A DNA stretch of 64,000 nt. It comes from Capsicum annuum. Its lineage: Eukaryota > Streptophyta > Magnoliopsida > Solanales > Solanaceae. This document shows, in pieces, positions 11,626 to 23,782 of this stretch. Below the pieces are notes generated by a model, which saw only the letters and a list, made by a program, of their open reading frames with translations, made no database searches and was not told the origin of the DNA. Positions within the stretch are counted from its first letter, which is position 1; the number at the start of each line of letters is the position of its first letter. Made by a program: the position numbers and the translations under genes. Location of the stretch: the NCBI RefSeq assembly GCF_002878395.1, contig NW_025856018.1:211147-275146 (forward strand), in the 5' to 3' direction.

Positions 11626-13421
11626 TGTAATACCTGTGCTTTTTCTTAGATAGAAAATCATCTCAAAGATGTTAGGACTTGCTTTGAAATAAGAATTCAT
11701 TCTTGTACATGTGGTATTTTTTTAATTTTCAATGCCTATCATGTGAGAAACTGAATAATCTTTCCATCGATACAAATTTCATCAAAATCCGGTGTTAGAT
11801 GAGGAAGTTATGGCCGTAATACAGAAGGAAGTAAAACTACCCAGGTACGACGGTGTGGTCGACAGAAAGTCAGACAAGCGATGGACCGTAAAGCATGACA
11901 GTCGTACTGAGGCAATGGACCTTCTTTCTTCCCAGGTAAGACTATAGCAGTCGATGGACTGTCGGAAGCCTCCGTCGCACATAACCAGTGGGACCAGTTT
12001 CTTCCCAGGTCCGACGGTAGGGCCAGATGGACCATCGGTATCCATTGTCACGCCTTACGTTCAACTATTCCATGTCGTTTTAATACGGGCATTTTGGTCA
12101 TTTAGCACCTTAATATATATACCCAATTATACCCAAGTTCAACCACTTTATTCATTATTATTTCACAAAACAAATTGGGGTTTCTCTCTAAATTCAATCC
12201 CCAAGAATAAAATCCAATATTCTTCAAGAAATTTAAGGGATTTTCAATACTTCAAGATCAAGAACATCAATAATCACAATCCAGGTATGCGTAGTCTTCA
12301 TTCATGGGCCTCTTATGTCCATGAAGTCCAAGAACCCTTTTCTAAAACTCAAGTTATGGATTTTTCTTCATGTTTTCATGTTTTGGCTGCTCATGTTCAT
12401 GTGGATAAATGTGAAATTGGATTCTACTCCATGAATTTATAAGCTTATGCGAACTAGATGTTTGATGAAATGCTTCAAATATAAGTATTTTGATGATTAT
12501 TATGCATTCAAGAATATCAAGTCATCTCAGTTTCCTTCTATCGGTCCCGAGGGTACTTGTACCCAAAATATTAGTTGTGTGCCTAAAGCCAAGTCATGTT
12601 CCCATGATACTCTTCGTCAATCTATGAACTCTTAGACTTCAGATAGTATTATGATTTAGGAAAAATCTCCATGATTTCATGAACTCAGTCAGTTATCAGA
12701 TATCAGTAGTATTTTGTCAATAATGGAATTCAGTAACTCAGTTCACGCTCAGTTCAGTTTCAGTTAATCATGATCAGTGTCTATTCATATGGGAGTAGGA
12801 ATTAGCACTGAGTGATGGAAACTCACCTGTTATATGAGGGTGTGATTCTTAGAAGTAATCCTTGAGTTCCAGAACTATGTAGCCAGCATAGGTTGAGACA
12901 TCGCAGCCTACTATATGAGGGTAGATGAGGTGGCTTAACCTGTTATATAAGGGTTCCTACCATTATCTCTAGAGTTACCTGTTATATGAGGGTTACACAC
13001 ATGTTGTCCTTACTAGTGGAGCGGTATTGACACCCTTCCAATCAGGGGATAGATTGGACCCCAACTTAGCTATTATAGCATATTTGGGGTATGTCTATTA
13101 GAAGCTGCTTCCCACAATTTCAGGTTAAAGAATCTGGACTGTCAGATACAGTCAATCAGTCTCAGTACTAGAACTTAGATAATTCTTCAGATTTCAGGAC
13201 TATTAGATACAGTCAACTCAGATACAGTACGAAACTCAAATAGTTTCATCAGGTTTAGTACTGTCAGAAACAGTCACCCATTATATCAGTTATATTTAGA
13301 TACAGTCATTCTTGTTATCAGTCTTGTTATGTTATTAGTATTTAGATTCAGTAATCACGATATCATATTGTCAGTTACAGTTATGTATTTACATATGGAC
13401 TTTCACGTTCATGTTAGACAG
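11626..13421 (+). repeat. Element B 3' LTR, first part
   Basis: It is homologous to 4508-6500 of the 5' LTR. The TATA box TATATATA is kept at 12114-12121. The dyad-like 'gacgg/ccgtc' region (about 11850-12050) is present. The LTR is cut after GACAG (13417-13421) by element C and resumes at 33997. Confidence 0.9.
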
Positions 13422-15659
13422 TGCAACGACCCGAAATCCCCTCCCGGGATGTCATACGGTGCTTAAGGCTATGAGTAGCCCCAAGCTAACCTTTAGAGCC
13501 AATTTCTACCAATGACACTCAATTCAAGATAAGAATAGACTTAACACTCACATAATCATATCACATGAAAGGAAATATGGAAAATATACTTGGTCCATAT
13601 GACCAAAATATACAGAAATATCAACAAAACCGCAATACCGAACCCTCGATACATCACAAGTTCGATACTAGTCTTACAAGCCTCTACAAATCAAAATCTA
13701 GAGAGTCATTGGGACAGGTCCCCAACTGACTCAAAATGAACTAAAGATAAATCATAGTATCTCAAGTACAGTAAACATCTGAATATCGGCCCTCGAACCA
13801 TGAGGACTCACTACTATAGAAAACGTCGGCAAGGTACTCAGAGAATTGTGGGTGAGGCTGGGACTGAGCACCTGAACCTACATTATGACACAAAGTAGCA
13901 CATAGACATATTTGTAAAATAGTACTTGGAATGTACTGAATATGTTGGGGTGAATGCATATGTATAAAATAGTAGCAATCTTCTTTAGTCAAATTATGTT
14001 TGCATTATGAGATGACTCACATGGCTTGAACAAGTATAAAATATAAAGCTCATAAATTATGAAGAATGAGGCATGCAACACAAATCCGTGAGTCATCAAT
14101 ATTTGACCTTAAAAATCAGAAATCTTCTTTTATTTTCAATAGCCAAAGGCGAAGGGACTTCAAACAACATTTTCAATTCTTGCATATGTCTCATGGAGAG
14201 TAAAACCTTCTCAATTCTCAATATTTCATAACCATTTAGAACTCATATATTTGGAATTTGGGATCATATGACTTGGTCACATACTTGAAGGCATTTCATT
14301 CACTTTAGAAAAATAGTTCATTTCAAGCTTTAGGGAAGTCATTCTATCTCAAACGGAAGAGAATTCTAGTTTATGAAAACAACTTATGTCAAGCTTTATG
14401 AAAAGTACTATAACAAGGGAAGATGCTTTCATTTAGTAAAATAACTCAGATCAAAAAAATACCTTGGTTAGGGAACATCTTTGCAATTCAACCATTTAGG
14501 AAAGTAGACTATAGGAAAGAAAAATAAGTATTTGATCTCAAGTTTAAAAAGGCAAGGGAGGTTCTCATAACCTGCATAAACCATATGAGCTATATGAATT
14601 CCAACTTTTTGTCCTACTAAGGAAGAGATCCCATGTTGGGGAGGAGCGTCATACTCTTGCTAGGGAGTATAACCTAGGTCTAGTGATCACTAAATGAAAA
14701 TCGGCCTCGGGCCCAATGAAAATCATCATAAACTCGACCTCAGGCCCAACCTACAGTTGCAAGTAGCTTTTGGGGTAAGAAACCATAGTAACGTATCCGT
14801 TCGGTGCTAAATACTACTCCCTTTAGATCATGTGCGCTCATCTCATAAAAATCCACTTTTAGAATACTCTCATGGTTCACCATGAACCCAATAATCAAAT
14901 CGATAATCTCATGTAGTAAAGTAGATTTCCAACTCTCAGACCATTAGGTCAATTCATTTCTCAATCATCTCAAAATACAAAAAATATGGGTGCTTATAGC
15001 ACAAGAGTTCATAATTTCACAAGTCTCAAATAGGGCTTACTAACCCATAGTTAAATATCATGTTAAATCTTACCAAAAGCATATAGATTAATAAATCATG
15101 GGGAAATTTAGGAATTTCAGCAATTTATCTCAAAATCTCAATATAGTCATATGCTTCAATATCTCAACATTGCAAATATTAGCTTCTCAACTAGTAAAAT
15201 CATGGGGTTTATACCCAACTGTAAACACTCAAGAAAACATGTAGAAATCATGCTATTTAACTATCAATTCATGGGAAATATCAAGGTAATTCATTCAATA
15301 ATAATGGGTGGAAAACCCCAATTCAAATTAATGTAAAAGCCCCATAGATTTCAACAAAATCATGATGTAAACAAGCCTTTTGACACGTGTGAAATGGTTA
15401 CCCTTGTTCAAAACCCCACATACTTGAATTAGAAGCTTTGGATGAACTCTCACTTTTGGAACTCTGTTCGTACTCTTGAATGAGGGTTGTTGAGGTCCTT
15501 GACTTGGGAACCTTGAATCTTGACTCAATTTAGAAAATCCATGGTGGATTCTTGAGATTATTGTAAGTGGTTTTGGATACTTAGGGTTCTTGTTAAGAGA
15601 AAACTTGAGAAAAACCTCATAGGATGCTTGTAAATGGCTTTGATTTGGTTTTTCTACGG

Positions 15660-15666
15660 TTTTATA
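15660..15666 (-). promoter_or_regulatory. TATA box of element C 3' LTR
   Basis: The minus strand reads TATAAAA followed by a leader. In the 5' LTR, which would drive this copy, the matching place at about 33391-33400 reads TACAAAA, so the box is mutated there. Confidence 0.45.
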
Positions 15667-15719
15667 GGTTGGAAAAAGTCCAAAGTGCCCTTTTAATCAT
15701 CTGTACGAAGCTGGAAAAA

Positions 15720-16010
15720 TTGAACTGGGAACCCGATTTCATAGGCCTCCACGACGCGTAACTCATCACGATGGCTCACTGGAAATTGAAAATTGGTAAA
15801 TTGGGGGTCCCCACAATGCGGAACCATCCCGTTGTTCCACTGGTTAGGACCTGGAACTCCTCCGTGATGCGCCACTGTCACGGGGTTCCATTGGAAATTG
15901 ACTATTGAGAAATTGGACTCCTCAGCAACACGCCACTATTGTGGAGTCCCACTAAAAATTGACAATTGCCAAATAAACCCTCTCCGCGATGCGCCAATCA
16001 CTTAATTGAT
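15720..16010. repeat. Degenerate tandem array in element C LTR
   Basis: About five diverged units of 55-62 bp, each with a GC-rich imperfect dyad (for example 'ctccgtgatgcgcc' then 'gtcacgggg') and an AT-rich spacer containing 'ggaaattga'. Counterparts occur at about 33470-33745 and 22729-22945. It lies just upstream of the TATA box in transcription order. Confidence 0.75.
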
Positions 16011-16260
16011 GCAGTTTTACCACTAAGGCTCAAATTAACCATAACTTCTTACCCGAGTATCGAATTTTGGAAAATCTTATATCGACGGAAAGCTTATCGA
16101 ATTTCCTATGTCATAAAAAGTCAAATTAGGGAAATTCTATATGGTTAACACAATACTCACTTAGGAGGCCACTTCTAATCCTTTTAGGGCCAGAATCACG
16201 CCTCACTTGACATGCCCTACGGCTCAAACTATATGGGAACTTTGCTGGGCCTTACAATAT

Positions 16261-16269
16261 CTCCCCCTT
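16261..16269 (-). other. Element C polypurine tract
   Basis: On the minus strand this is CAAGGGGGA followed by GATAT and the LTR TG. It is at the expected place for plus-strand priming and agrees with element B's tract. Confidence 0.8.
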
Positions 16270-16479
16270 GGTAACATTCATCCTCAAATGTCGCTAGTTA
16301 GGCTAGGAATACAGGAAAAATAAAGTACACATAGCTGAAACAAAATCTAAACGGTTCAAGATCTTTCTAAACTCATGAATAGTCCCGAAAATGCAAGAAC
16401 TCATACAAGGATAGATGCATAGATGAACTTTAGATTAGAAGAGCTGAATTAAAGAAAAATAGTACCTTCAGATAGGTCT

Positions 16480-19400
16480 AAACCTGCAGAAAAGAAGTGC
16501 GGGTACTTTGCTTGCATGTCCGCTTCTACCTCCCAAGTAGCACCCTCAACACCCTCAACAGACTGGTTCCACCAAAAAACTTTGACCAAGGGAACTTCTT
16601 TGTTCTTTAGCCTACGGATCTAAATAACCTAGGATCTCCATAGGAATCTTATCAAAGGAAAGGCTATCTTGAATATTAAACTCTCTGAAGGATCAACCAC
16701 AACTGAATCACCGATATGTTTCTTGAGCATGGAGACATGAAAAATAGGATGTACGGAGGACAACTTCATGGGAAACTCAACCTCATAGGCCACTCTACCA
16801 ACGCAGATCAAAATTTGATACGACCCAACATAACGTGGACTCAGCTTCCCCTTCCTACCAATTCTTTTCACCCCTTTCATGGGTGAAATCTTCAAGTACA
16901 CTGAATCAAACTCTATCAAGGGTAAATTCTCATCCCAACTACCGTTGAAATCAAGAGCACACGCTCTCAACATATCCTCTAGGGTATGAATGGTCCTCTT
17001 AGCCTTACCATCTACCTGTGGGTGAAAAGCTGAACTCAAAAGAACTTGGGTACCAAGACCTTGCTGAAACACCCTCCAAAACAGAGAAGTAAATTGAGTA
17101 CTCCTATCCAAAATGATAGACAAGGGGACTCCATACTGCCTGACCAACTCCCGAATATGTAATCTAGCATAATCCTCAGCCGTATAAGATGTATGCACGG
17201 GAAATAAATGTGCGAACTTTGTCAACCTATCCACAACAACCCAAATAGAATCATGATGACGGCACAAAAGAGGAAACCCGGTCACGAAGTCCATATTAAC
17301 CATCTCCCACTTCTAAGTGGGTAAACCAAACTCTTGCATCATACCATCAGGTCTTTGGTACTCTATCTTAACCTGTTGGCAGGTTGTACACCTTATAACG
17401 AACTCGAATATATCCTTCTTCATACCATTCCACTAATAGATTTCTCACAAGTTGTGGTACATCTTGGTAGTGCCAAGATGAATAGAATATCATGCGTTAT
17501 GCGTTTCACCCATAATCCTCTGCCGGAAGTCATCAACACACGGGACACATAACTTACCATGCAATCTTAACATACCATCTCTTTCTTGGGATAAAACCTC
17601 TACCTCTTGGTTCTTAACTGACTCCTTCAGTTTGACCAAAGAGAATTTGAAACTACTCTGCACCAACGTACTCCCCTCTAATGAATCTAGCAATCTAACA
17701 CCTAACCTAGACAAACAATACATATCACGAGCTAACTCTCTCTTACATTCCTCAATATGTACAACACTACCCATAGACAATCTACTAAGGGCATCCTCCA
17801 CTATATTGGGCTTGCCTGGGTAATACAACACACTTATATAATAATATTTCAAAATAACACCATCCTCTGCCTAAGATTTAACTCCTTCTGGGTAAACAAA
17901 TACTGCAGGCTTTTATGATCTATATACACATCAACGTGGACTCTATAAAGATAGTGCCTCCAAATTTTTAAAGCAAAGACCATAGTAGCTAACTCAAAAT
18001 CATGGGTTGGTTTTTTCTTTTCATGCGGTTTCAAATGTATAGAGGTATAGGCTATAAGCTTACCTCTTTGCATTAACACACAACCCAAACCAACTCTAGA
18101 GGCATCATAATACACCATAAAACCATCAGGCAAAGTAAACATAGGGGCTAAAGTAAGTCGACTCTCCAACTCCTAAAAACTCTTCTCACAGGAATCAGAC
18201 CATTGGAATTTAACCTTTTTCTAGGTCAATCGGGTCAGAGAAGTTGCAATGGAAGGGAAACCCTGAACAAAACAGTGGTAATAGCCCTCTAGACCCAAGA
18301 AACTTCTAATGTCAGATGGAGAGATAGGTCTAGGCCAATTTCTAATAGCTTCTATATTTTAGGGATCAACTCTAATACATTCGGCTAAAATATCATGACC
18401 CAGAAAGGCTACAAACCTTGGCCAAAATTCACACTTACTAAATTTTGTGAAAAACTAGTGATTTCTAAGAGTTTGCAAGATATTTCTAAGATGAGTTGCA
18501 TGGTCATTCTCTCGAGAGAGTACACAAGAATGTAATCTTTGAAAATAATGACAAATGTATCAGGGTATTGGTTGAACACTCAATTCATGATGTCCATGAA
18601 GGCTGCTGGGGCATTGGTTATCCCGAAAGACATAACTATAAACTCAAAATAACCATAATGGGTTTAGAAGGTTGTCTTTGGAATATCACATCCCCTCACC
18701 TTAAGTTGTTGATAGTTGGATCTAAGTTCTATCTTGGAGAAATAACTTGCACTTTGCAACTGATCAAACTGGTCATAAATTCTTAGAAGAGGACATTTAT
18801 TTGTGACCATGACCTTAATGAGTTGACAGTAGTCAATGCACATACACAAAGATCTATCTATCTTTCGTACAAACAAAATAGGTTCGCCCCAAGGAGAAAT
18901 ACCATGTCTAATAAAACCTTTGTCTAACAGATCTTTGAGTTGCTCCTTGAACTCCTTAAGCTTTGCAGGTGCCATATGGTATGGTGAATAGAAATAGGTT
19001 GAGTGTTGAGAAGAAGGTCAATATAAAACTTTATCTCTTTATCAGGAGGTACCCCTGGGAGATCTTCCAAAAAGACATTGGGGAACTCATTAACTGTAAC
19101 TACCGACTGGATAGTTGGAGCCTCAGACTTAGTGTCTTTGAATCTAACTAAGTGGTAGATGTAACCTTTAGATATAAGTGTTCTGGCTTTGATATAGGAG
19201 ATAAAATAAGTCTTGGGAGATGCCGAACTCCCAGACCACTCAAACAATGGCTTACGAGGGAACTAAAACTTGACAACACGGGTACGATAATCTATAGATG
19301 CATAACAAGAATGAAGCGAATCCATACCCAAAATAAGGTCAAAATCCACCATGTCTAACTCTATAAAATCCGCAAGTATGATTCTATGAAGCACAACAAC

Positions 19401-19740
19401 AGGGCAATTTCTATAAACTTGTTCAACAACGATAGACTCCCCTATTTGTGTAGAAACTAGGAAATGCTCGAAAATCTTTTCGGGACTTATTTTGAAATTC
19501 ACAGCTACAAGTGGGGTCACATAAAAGAGGTTTGACCCGAAGTCCAACAACAGATAAACATCGAGACAAAAGACATGAAGCATACCAGTAAAAACATCAG
19601 GGGAGTCCTCCTACTTCCCACGAGATGGTAAGGCATAGAATCTATTTTGGCACTGACTGCCAGTAGTGCTAGAAAAAGTGCCCTGAGTAGGGGCAGGACG
19701 AATTATCGGCGCTGGTTCACTAGCATCCTGTTCCTGAGGT
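16480..19740 (-). pseudogene. pol: Element C pol remnant (PR-RT-RNase H-IN-chromodomain)
   Basis: In order on the minus strand: protease (19583-19263) with LLDFGSNLFYVTP and DFDLILGMDSLHS; RT (about 19130-18370) in broken frames; RNase H (18169-17849) with YYDAS, FELAT and YIDHKSL, so its acidic residues are kept; spacer and HHCC finger region (17852-17310); integrase (17303-16629); chromodomain (16640-16480) in another frame. The RT catalytic FIDD reads FKDY (18532-18543), losing the last Asp. In integrase, MDFV and ILDRSTQFTS are visible, but DGKAK has Lys where the catalytic Glu belongs. An in-frame loss of roughly 70 codons joins LIEF to DSVYLKISP near 16910. The chromodomain has a 9-bp duplication (16541-16558). 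Dead copy. Confidence 0.88.
16541..16558 (-). repeat. 9-bp tandem duplication in element C chromodomain
   Basis: CACCCTCAA occurs twice in a row, adding three residues (VEG twice) before the conserved GATWEVEADM motif of the chromodomain. It keeps the frame. The other chromodomains in the window (elements A and B) have no such insertion. Confidence 0.85.
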
Positions 19741-19760
19741 TGGGTATCTCTATTTCCCTA

Positions 19761-20795
19761 TCAAGCATAGGGGCAATATCTAAGTCTGTGGCCCTGCTTG
19801 CCGCAACCAAAACAACCCGCCAAATCTCCGAAACACTCCCTAAGGTGATACCCACTATATTTAGCATGAGAACGATAATGGGACCGGTTGCCAACACTAT
19901 TCTGTGACCCAGACATAAAAGGCCTACTCCCTTGCTCCGACCTGCCTCTAGGAGCAGGGGCACTAGTCGATGAATGAACTAGAACAAACGGATATCTCTG
20001 AAACTGAGGATGACTCCCTCTAAGGAACCTAGGCAGACTATACTCATGCTGCGCAGATCTATCCCTTTTGCTACCCCTCATTCTTTCTCTCTCTCTAAGC
20101 TTATCCGCCTCTATATACTGGGCATACATTATCAACCAAGCAAGATCCATATCCTTATGCAACATTACAACCCTACACTCCTCCAGTACCATCCCAGAAA
20201 CACCGGTCACAATCTTACTCATACAAGCCTGGGTGTCAGAAATCAAATTAGGAGCGTATTTGTACAACTGATTGAACTTCAAGAAGTACTCCTTAACAAT
20301 TATGGAGCCCTGCCTCAAGTTCATGAACTCCTCAATCTTTGCCTCCCTCATCCCAAGAGGAAAGAACTGATCTAGTAAGGCATCTCGGAATACTTGCCAA
20401 GTCATAGGAGCAGCATTATCACTTCTACCCTTCATCCACGATCCAACCCAATCATAAGAAAAGTCCTTTAGCATATAGGATGCCAACTCAACACTTTTTT
20501 CTTCCGAAATATGCATTACATCAGTAATCTTCCTCACCTCCTCCAAGTACAACTGTGGGTCCTCATCCGCGTTGGACCTATAGAACTCGGGCGAATTCAT
20601 CTGTATAAAGTCATGAATTCTAGTCGCAGATAAATCACCATTTTACTAATTAGCAATTGGAGCCTGGTTATTGGCCCAAAAATTTCCGGTGACCGCTTGG
20701 GCTAATGCTTGAAAGGCCACCCTAAACTCAGCATGGGATACAGCCTCATTCAGACAATCAACAGGTGGGGGTTGCTTATTATTGTTTTGCGGCAT
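19761..20795 (-). pseudogene. gag: Element C gag with two adjacent stops
   Basis: Gag forms the particle and packages RNA. The minus-strand ATG at 20795-20793 opens MPQNNNKQPPPVDC, in frame with the long downstream part beginning MNSPEFYR. Codons 50 and 51 are TAG and TAA (20648-20643). The rest reads through 19761: capsid segments LASYMLKDFSYDWV, MTWQVFRDALLDQFFP and FMNLRQGSIIVKEY, then a basic linker, then a complete CCHC knuckle CFGCGKQGHRLRYC (C-x2-C-x4-H-x4-C). About 345 codons in all. It is the best preserved gag in the window. I chose the upstream ATG because the frame and composition continue to it. Confidence 0.85.
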
Positions 20796-21010
20796 TCACT
20801 TTTCAAGGAGGCATTTTATAAAAATAGAAGAGCAAGGATCATTAGATAAGAGGGAAAACCGTAGGCATGATAGAATCTAAAAAAAGAAACAACTTTTTCC
20901 TAGAACATCTTATAGCCTCTTGCTCATACATATGGCGCGCTACACATCGATGATCAAGACGCTACTCAATGCAGCTTGTTAGACTCCCTATGACTCCTTA
21001 GAAACCGTAG
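20796..21010 (-). other. Element C leader between primer site and gag
   Basis: An untranslated leader of about 215 bases between the primer site and the gag ATG. No coding signal is seen. It is short and purine-rich near the primer site, as usual for this family. Confidence 0.6.
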
Positions 21011-21022
21011 TCTCTGATACCA
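21011..21022 (-). other. Element C primer binding site
   Basis: The minus strand reads TGGTATCAGAGA, matching the initiator Met tRNA primer site except for the last base, four bases inside the LTR edge at 21027. Confidence 0.85.
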
Positions 21023-21026
21023 AGTT

Positions 21027-21414
21027 TGTAATGATCCAAAATGACCTTCTGGGATGTCACACGGTGCTTAAGGATACGAATAGCCCCAAGATAACCCTTA
21101 GAGCCAGTTTCTACATTTTACACTCAATTCAAGATAAGAATAGACTTAACACTCACATAGTTGTATCACAGAAAGAAAATATGGAAAAGACACTTGGTCC
21201 ATATTACCACAATATAGAGAAATCTCCACAAGACAAAATTACCAAACCCTCAATATATCACAAGTCTGCTACTAGTCTGACAAGCCTCTACAAATAAAAA
21301 TCTAGAGAGCCATGGGACAGGTCCCCAACTAACTCAAAATAAACTGAAGATAAAACATAGTCTCTTAAGTACAGTAAACATCTGAAGATCGGCCCTCGAA
21401 CCATGAGGAACTGA
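21027..21414 (-). repeat. Element C 5' LTR, U5 end piece
   Basis: Homologous to 13422-13811 of the other LTR. It is cut after the bases ACTGA (21410-21414) by element D. The LTR resumes at 29721. Confidence 0.9.
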
Positions 21415-22728
21415 TGTGTGAGACTATGCTAACATATTTGTAGCTTTTAACTCTAAATAATTTCAAGATCTTGAGCAACTTTAGTTGGTTTTGATTAGCT
21501 TACTTTGATTTTGTAGTAAAGGTGGAGATGAAGGGGAGCCACTGATAAAGGAAGCAAAAAGCCTGAAATATGAAGAAAATAAAGGACTAAGTATGGCTAA
21601 CGACATCTATGAAATGTCGTCAACCTAGTGATAAGCTATCACGACTGCCGTCAGCATTAAATAGAGAATGGATATTGAAGACAGTATTATGATGACAGTA
21701 ATGACATGCCATTAGGATGATGATAAGACATCCTCATCGCCGTCAACCATAAGCAGTAAGGGCCAAAAGTGCAAAAGAGCTGACGACATCCATGATAAGC
21801 CGCCAGGGTCCTAATAAGCCATCACGAACGACATCATATATTCTGAGAAAAAGATGAAACTTCTATTTTGTTTTCTTATTTTGGGTTAACTATTTAAAGC
21901 CTTGTTTAAGGGTTTTCTAATATCGATTGACATATCCTATAGGATACAATATATGATATTTCTCTCTCTCTCTCTAGGCCAATATTTTGGGAGTTTTGTA
22001 CTATGATTTAGTTCAATCTACACTCTCTTGATTCTTGTCATTATTTTAAGTTAATCTTCTCTATTATGAATTCAATTAGTGTACTTTTTTCTTGCATTAT
22101 CAGTGGCTAAACTCCATTAACCTGGATTATGGGATCTAGGGTTAGGTCATGATAAGGTGTTAAATACTCAAGATTCAATAGGTGTTAGGATTTCTTGATA
22201 ATTCTGAGACTTTAATTTCATCTGTTATTTGCAAGCAATGGGCATACCTAATTTGATTTTATTGAGAAAGAAATCATAAATAGTAGGAAGTGAATTATCA
22301 ATAGGGACTTGGAAATCCTTTATTTAATAATCAGTAGTGTAATAATGTTGATTAACCTGAGGTAAAATCTGGTCAGTAAATTGAAATTACCTAAGTCTAA
22401 GGGGATTAGAAAATTAGATACTTAAATAGCTTGAGAGACATTTGAGCATATCATCAACAAAGATAGCTTGTTATCCTAACCACCGTGAGAATATTGAGTC
22501 ACCTTTAGTATCTGTAATGTACCGTAATCCCTAGAGTACATAATTCTTGTTATTTCATAAAATCTTGGTTACAAACATTGAAATCAAAGTGACAAACAAT
22601 TATTTGTGAAACTTAAAACCCCATTTCAAGAAACGTTAAACTATCAGTGAATTAAATGGCCAATAACTTGACTTCACACCTTTTTCCCTGTGGGATTAGA
22701 CCCCAACCTAGTTGGGTTTTATATTGAA
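21415..22728 (+). repeat. Element D 5' LTR, 3' end missing
   Basis: It matches 28357-29670 of the 3' LTR closely. A TATA-like TATTTAAAG lies at about 21889. Three imperfect dyads built on 'gacatcnatgataagc' are at 21601-21655, 21696-21763 and 21781-21835. A (TC)n run lies at 21960-21976. The last 45 or so bases, from after 'tatattga', are replaced by the patch. Confidence 0.9.
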
Positions 22729-23164
22729 AATTGGTAAATTGGGGGTCCTCACAATGCGGAACCATCGTATTGTTCCACTGGTTGGGACTTGGAACTCTTC
22801 CATGATGCGCCACTATCGCGGGGTTCTATTGGAAATTACCTATTGAGAAATTGGACTCCTCAGCAATGCTCCACTATTGTGGAGTCCCACTGGAAATCGA
22901 CAATTTCCAAATAAACCCTCTCCGCGATGCGTCAATCACTTAATTGATGCAGGTTTACGCCTAAGGTTCAAATTAACCATAACTTCTTACCCGGGTATCG
23001 AATTTGGGAAAATCTTATATCGACATAAATCTTATCAAATTTCCTATGTCATAAAATGTGTAATTAGGGAAATTCTATATGGTTAACACGATACTCACTT
23101 AGGAAGCCACTTCTAAACCTTTTAGGGTTGGAATCACTCCTCACTTGACATGCCCTACGGCTCA
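22729..23164 (-). repeat. Patch of element C-type LTR inside element D
   Basis: These 436 bases match element C's LTR (about 15788-16229 in the left copy, about 33525-33961 in the right copy), in the same orientation as the flanking C LTRs. They resemble the left copy more, for example in the words near 22845-22870. The join to D's LTR lies in shared bases 'attga'. The patch takes the place of D's LTR end, primer site and most of gag, and includes the tandem array region. There is no LTR terminus at either edge, so it is not an insertion by integrase. Confidence 0.9.
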
Positions 23165-23782
23165 AGAAATTGATAATTAATGTGCCTTTGGTTGAAGCAC
23201 TTGATCAGATGCCAGGCTACGCAAAGTTCATGAAAAGCCTTGTAACCAAGAAATGAAAGATTAGCCATGAGCTGGTAGACAATCTCCTCTATTGTGGCAC
23301 TATTTTTGTAAGGTCTTTAGTGCAGAAAAAGGTAGATCCAGGGAAGTTTACCATCCTGTGCACTATTGGTCCCCTGAAATTCACAAAAGCACTATGTGTA
23401 CAAGAAATAGGGTTTGGAGGATCCTACCCCAACAAATATACAGTTGGGAATGGCAGATAGATCTGTGAAGCAGACAGTGGGCATACTGCATGATGTTTTG
23501 GTAAAGGTAGCCAATTTTGTTCTACCTGCTGATTTTATGGTCTTAGATTGTGAGGTAGATTTTGAAGTGCCCATCATATTGGGTATGCCATTACTTGCAA
23601 TAGGGAGAGTGCTAGTAGATATGGAGTTTAACAAGCTAAAGTTCAGGTTCAATGACAAAGAAACACGCTTCAAAATACACTCATCAATGACTCAGCAACA
23701 TGAGATGAGTGTTTTCTCAATCATTCATGTCTTCTATGATGATGACAATAGGGTATCAACAGGTTGTCTTGGTGAAGTCTGA
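23165..23782 (+). pseudogene. Element D gag end and protease remnant (Athila type)
   Basis: It starts in LVEALDQMPGYAKFMKSL, the conserved segment near the gag-protease junction of Athila-like elements. It continues with ELVDNLLYCGTIFVRSLVQKK and TILCTIGPLKFTKALC. The stretch that should hold the protease active Asp (after KALC) is missing, and the frame changes near 23405. The later part is open from 23414 to 23782: MADRSVKQTVGILHDVLVKV, LPADFMVLDCEVDFEVPIIL and GMPLLAIGRVLVDMEFNKLK, typical of the protease C-terminal half. No RT follows. Non-functional. Confidence 0.8.

Larger units (their letters stand above)
13422..16256 (-). repeat. Element C 3' LTR (uninterrupted)
   Basis: It is 2835 bp, homologous to the right-hand LTR pieces at 21027-21414, 29721-30806 and 32761-33991. 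A TATA box (minus strand TATAAAA) lies at 15660-15666. At about 15720-16010 there is a degenerate tandem array of about five 55-62-bp units. The units contain 'cgcgatgcgcc' and its near-complement, followed by 'actggaaattgacaattgag'. This array is also in the 5' LTR and in the patch in element D. Confidence 0.92.

Noticed and set aside
11954..12442. 162-codon open frame on the + strand inside element B's 3' LTR
   Set aside because: LTR sequence; the matching part of the 5' LTR is not open, and no protein family is recognised.
15720..16010. Repeat-spacer pattern resembling a CRISPR array
   Set aside because: The units are degenerate, the spacers are not unique, and the array sits inside a plant LTR with copies in the partner LTR.
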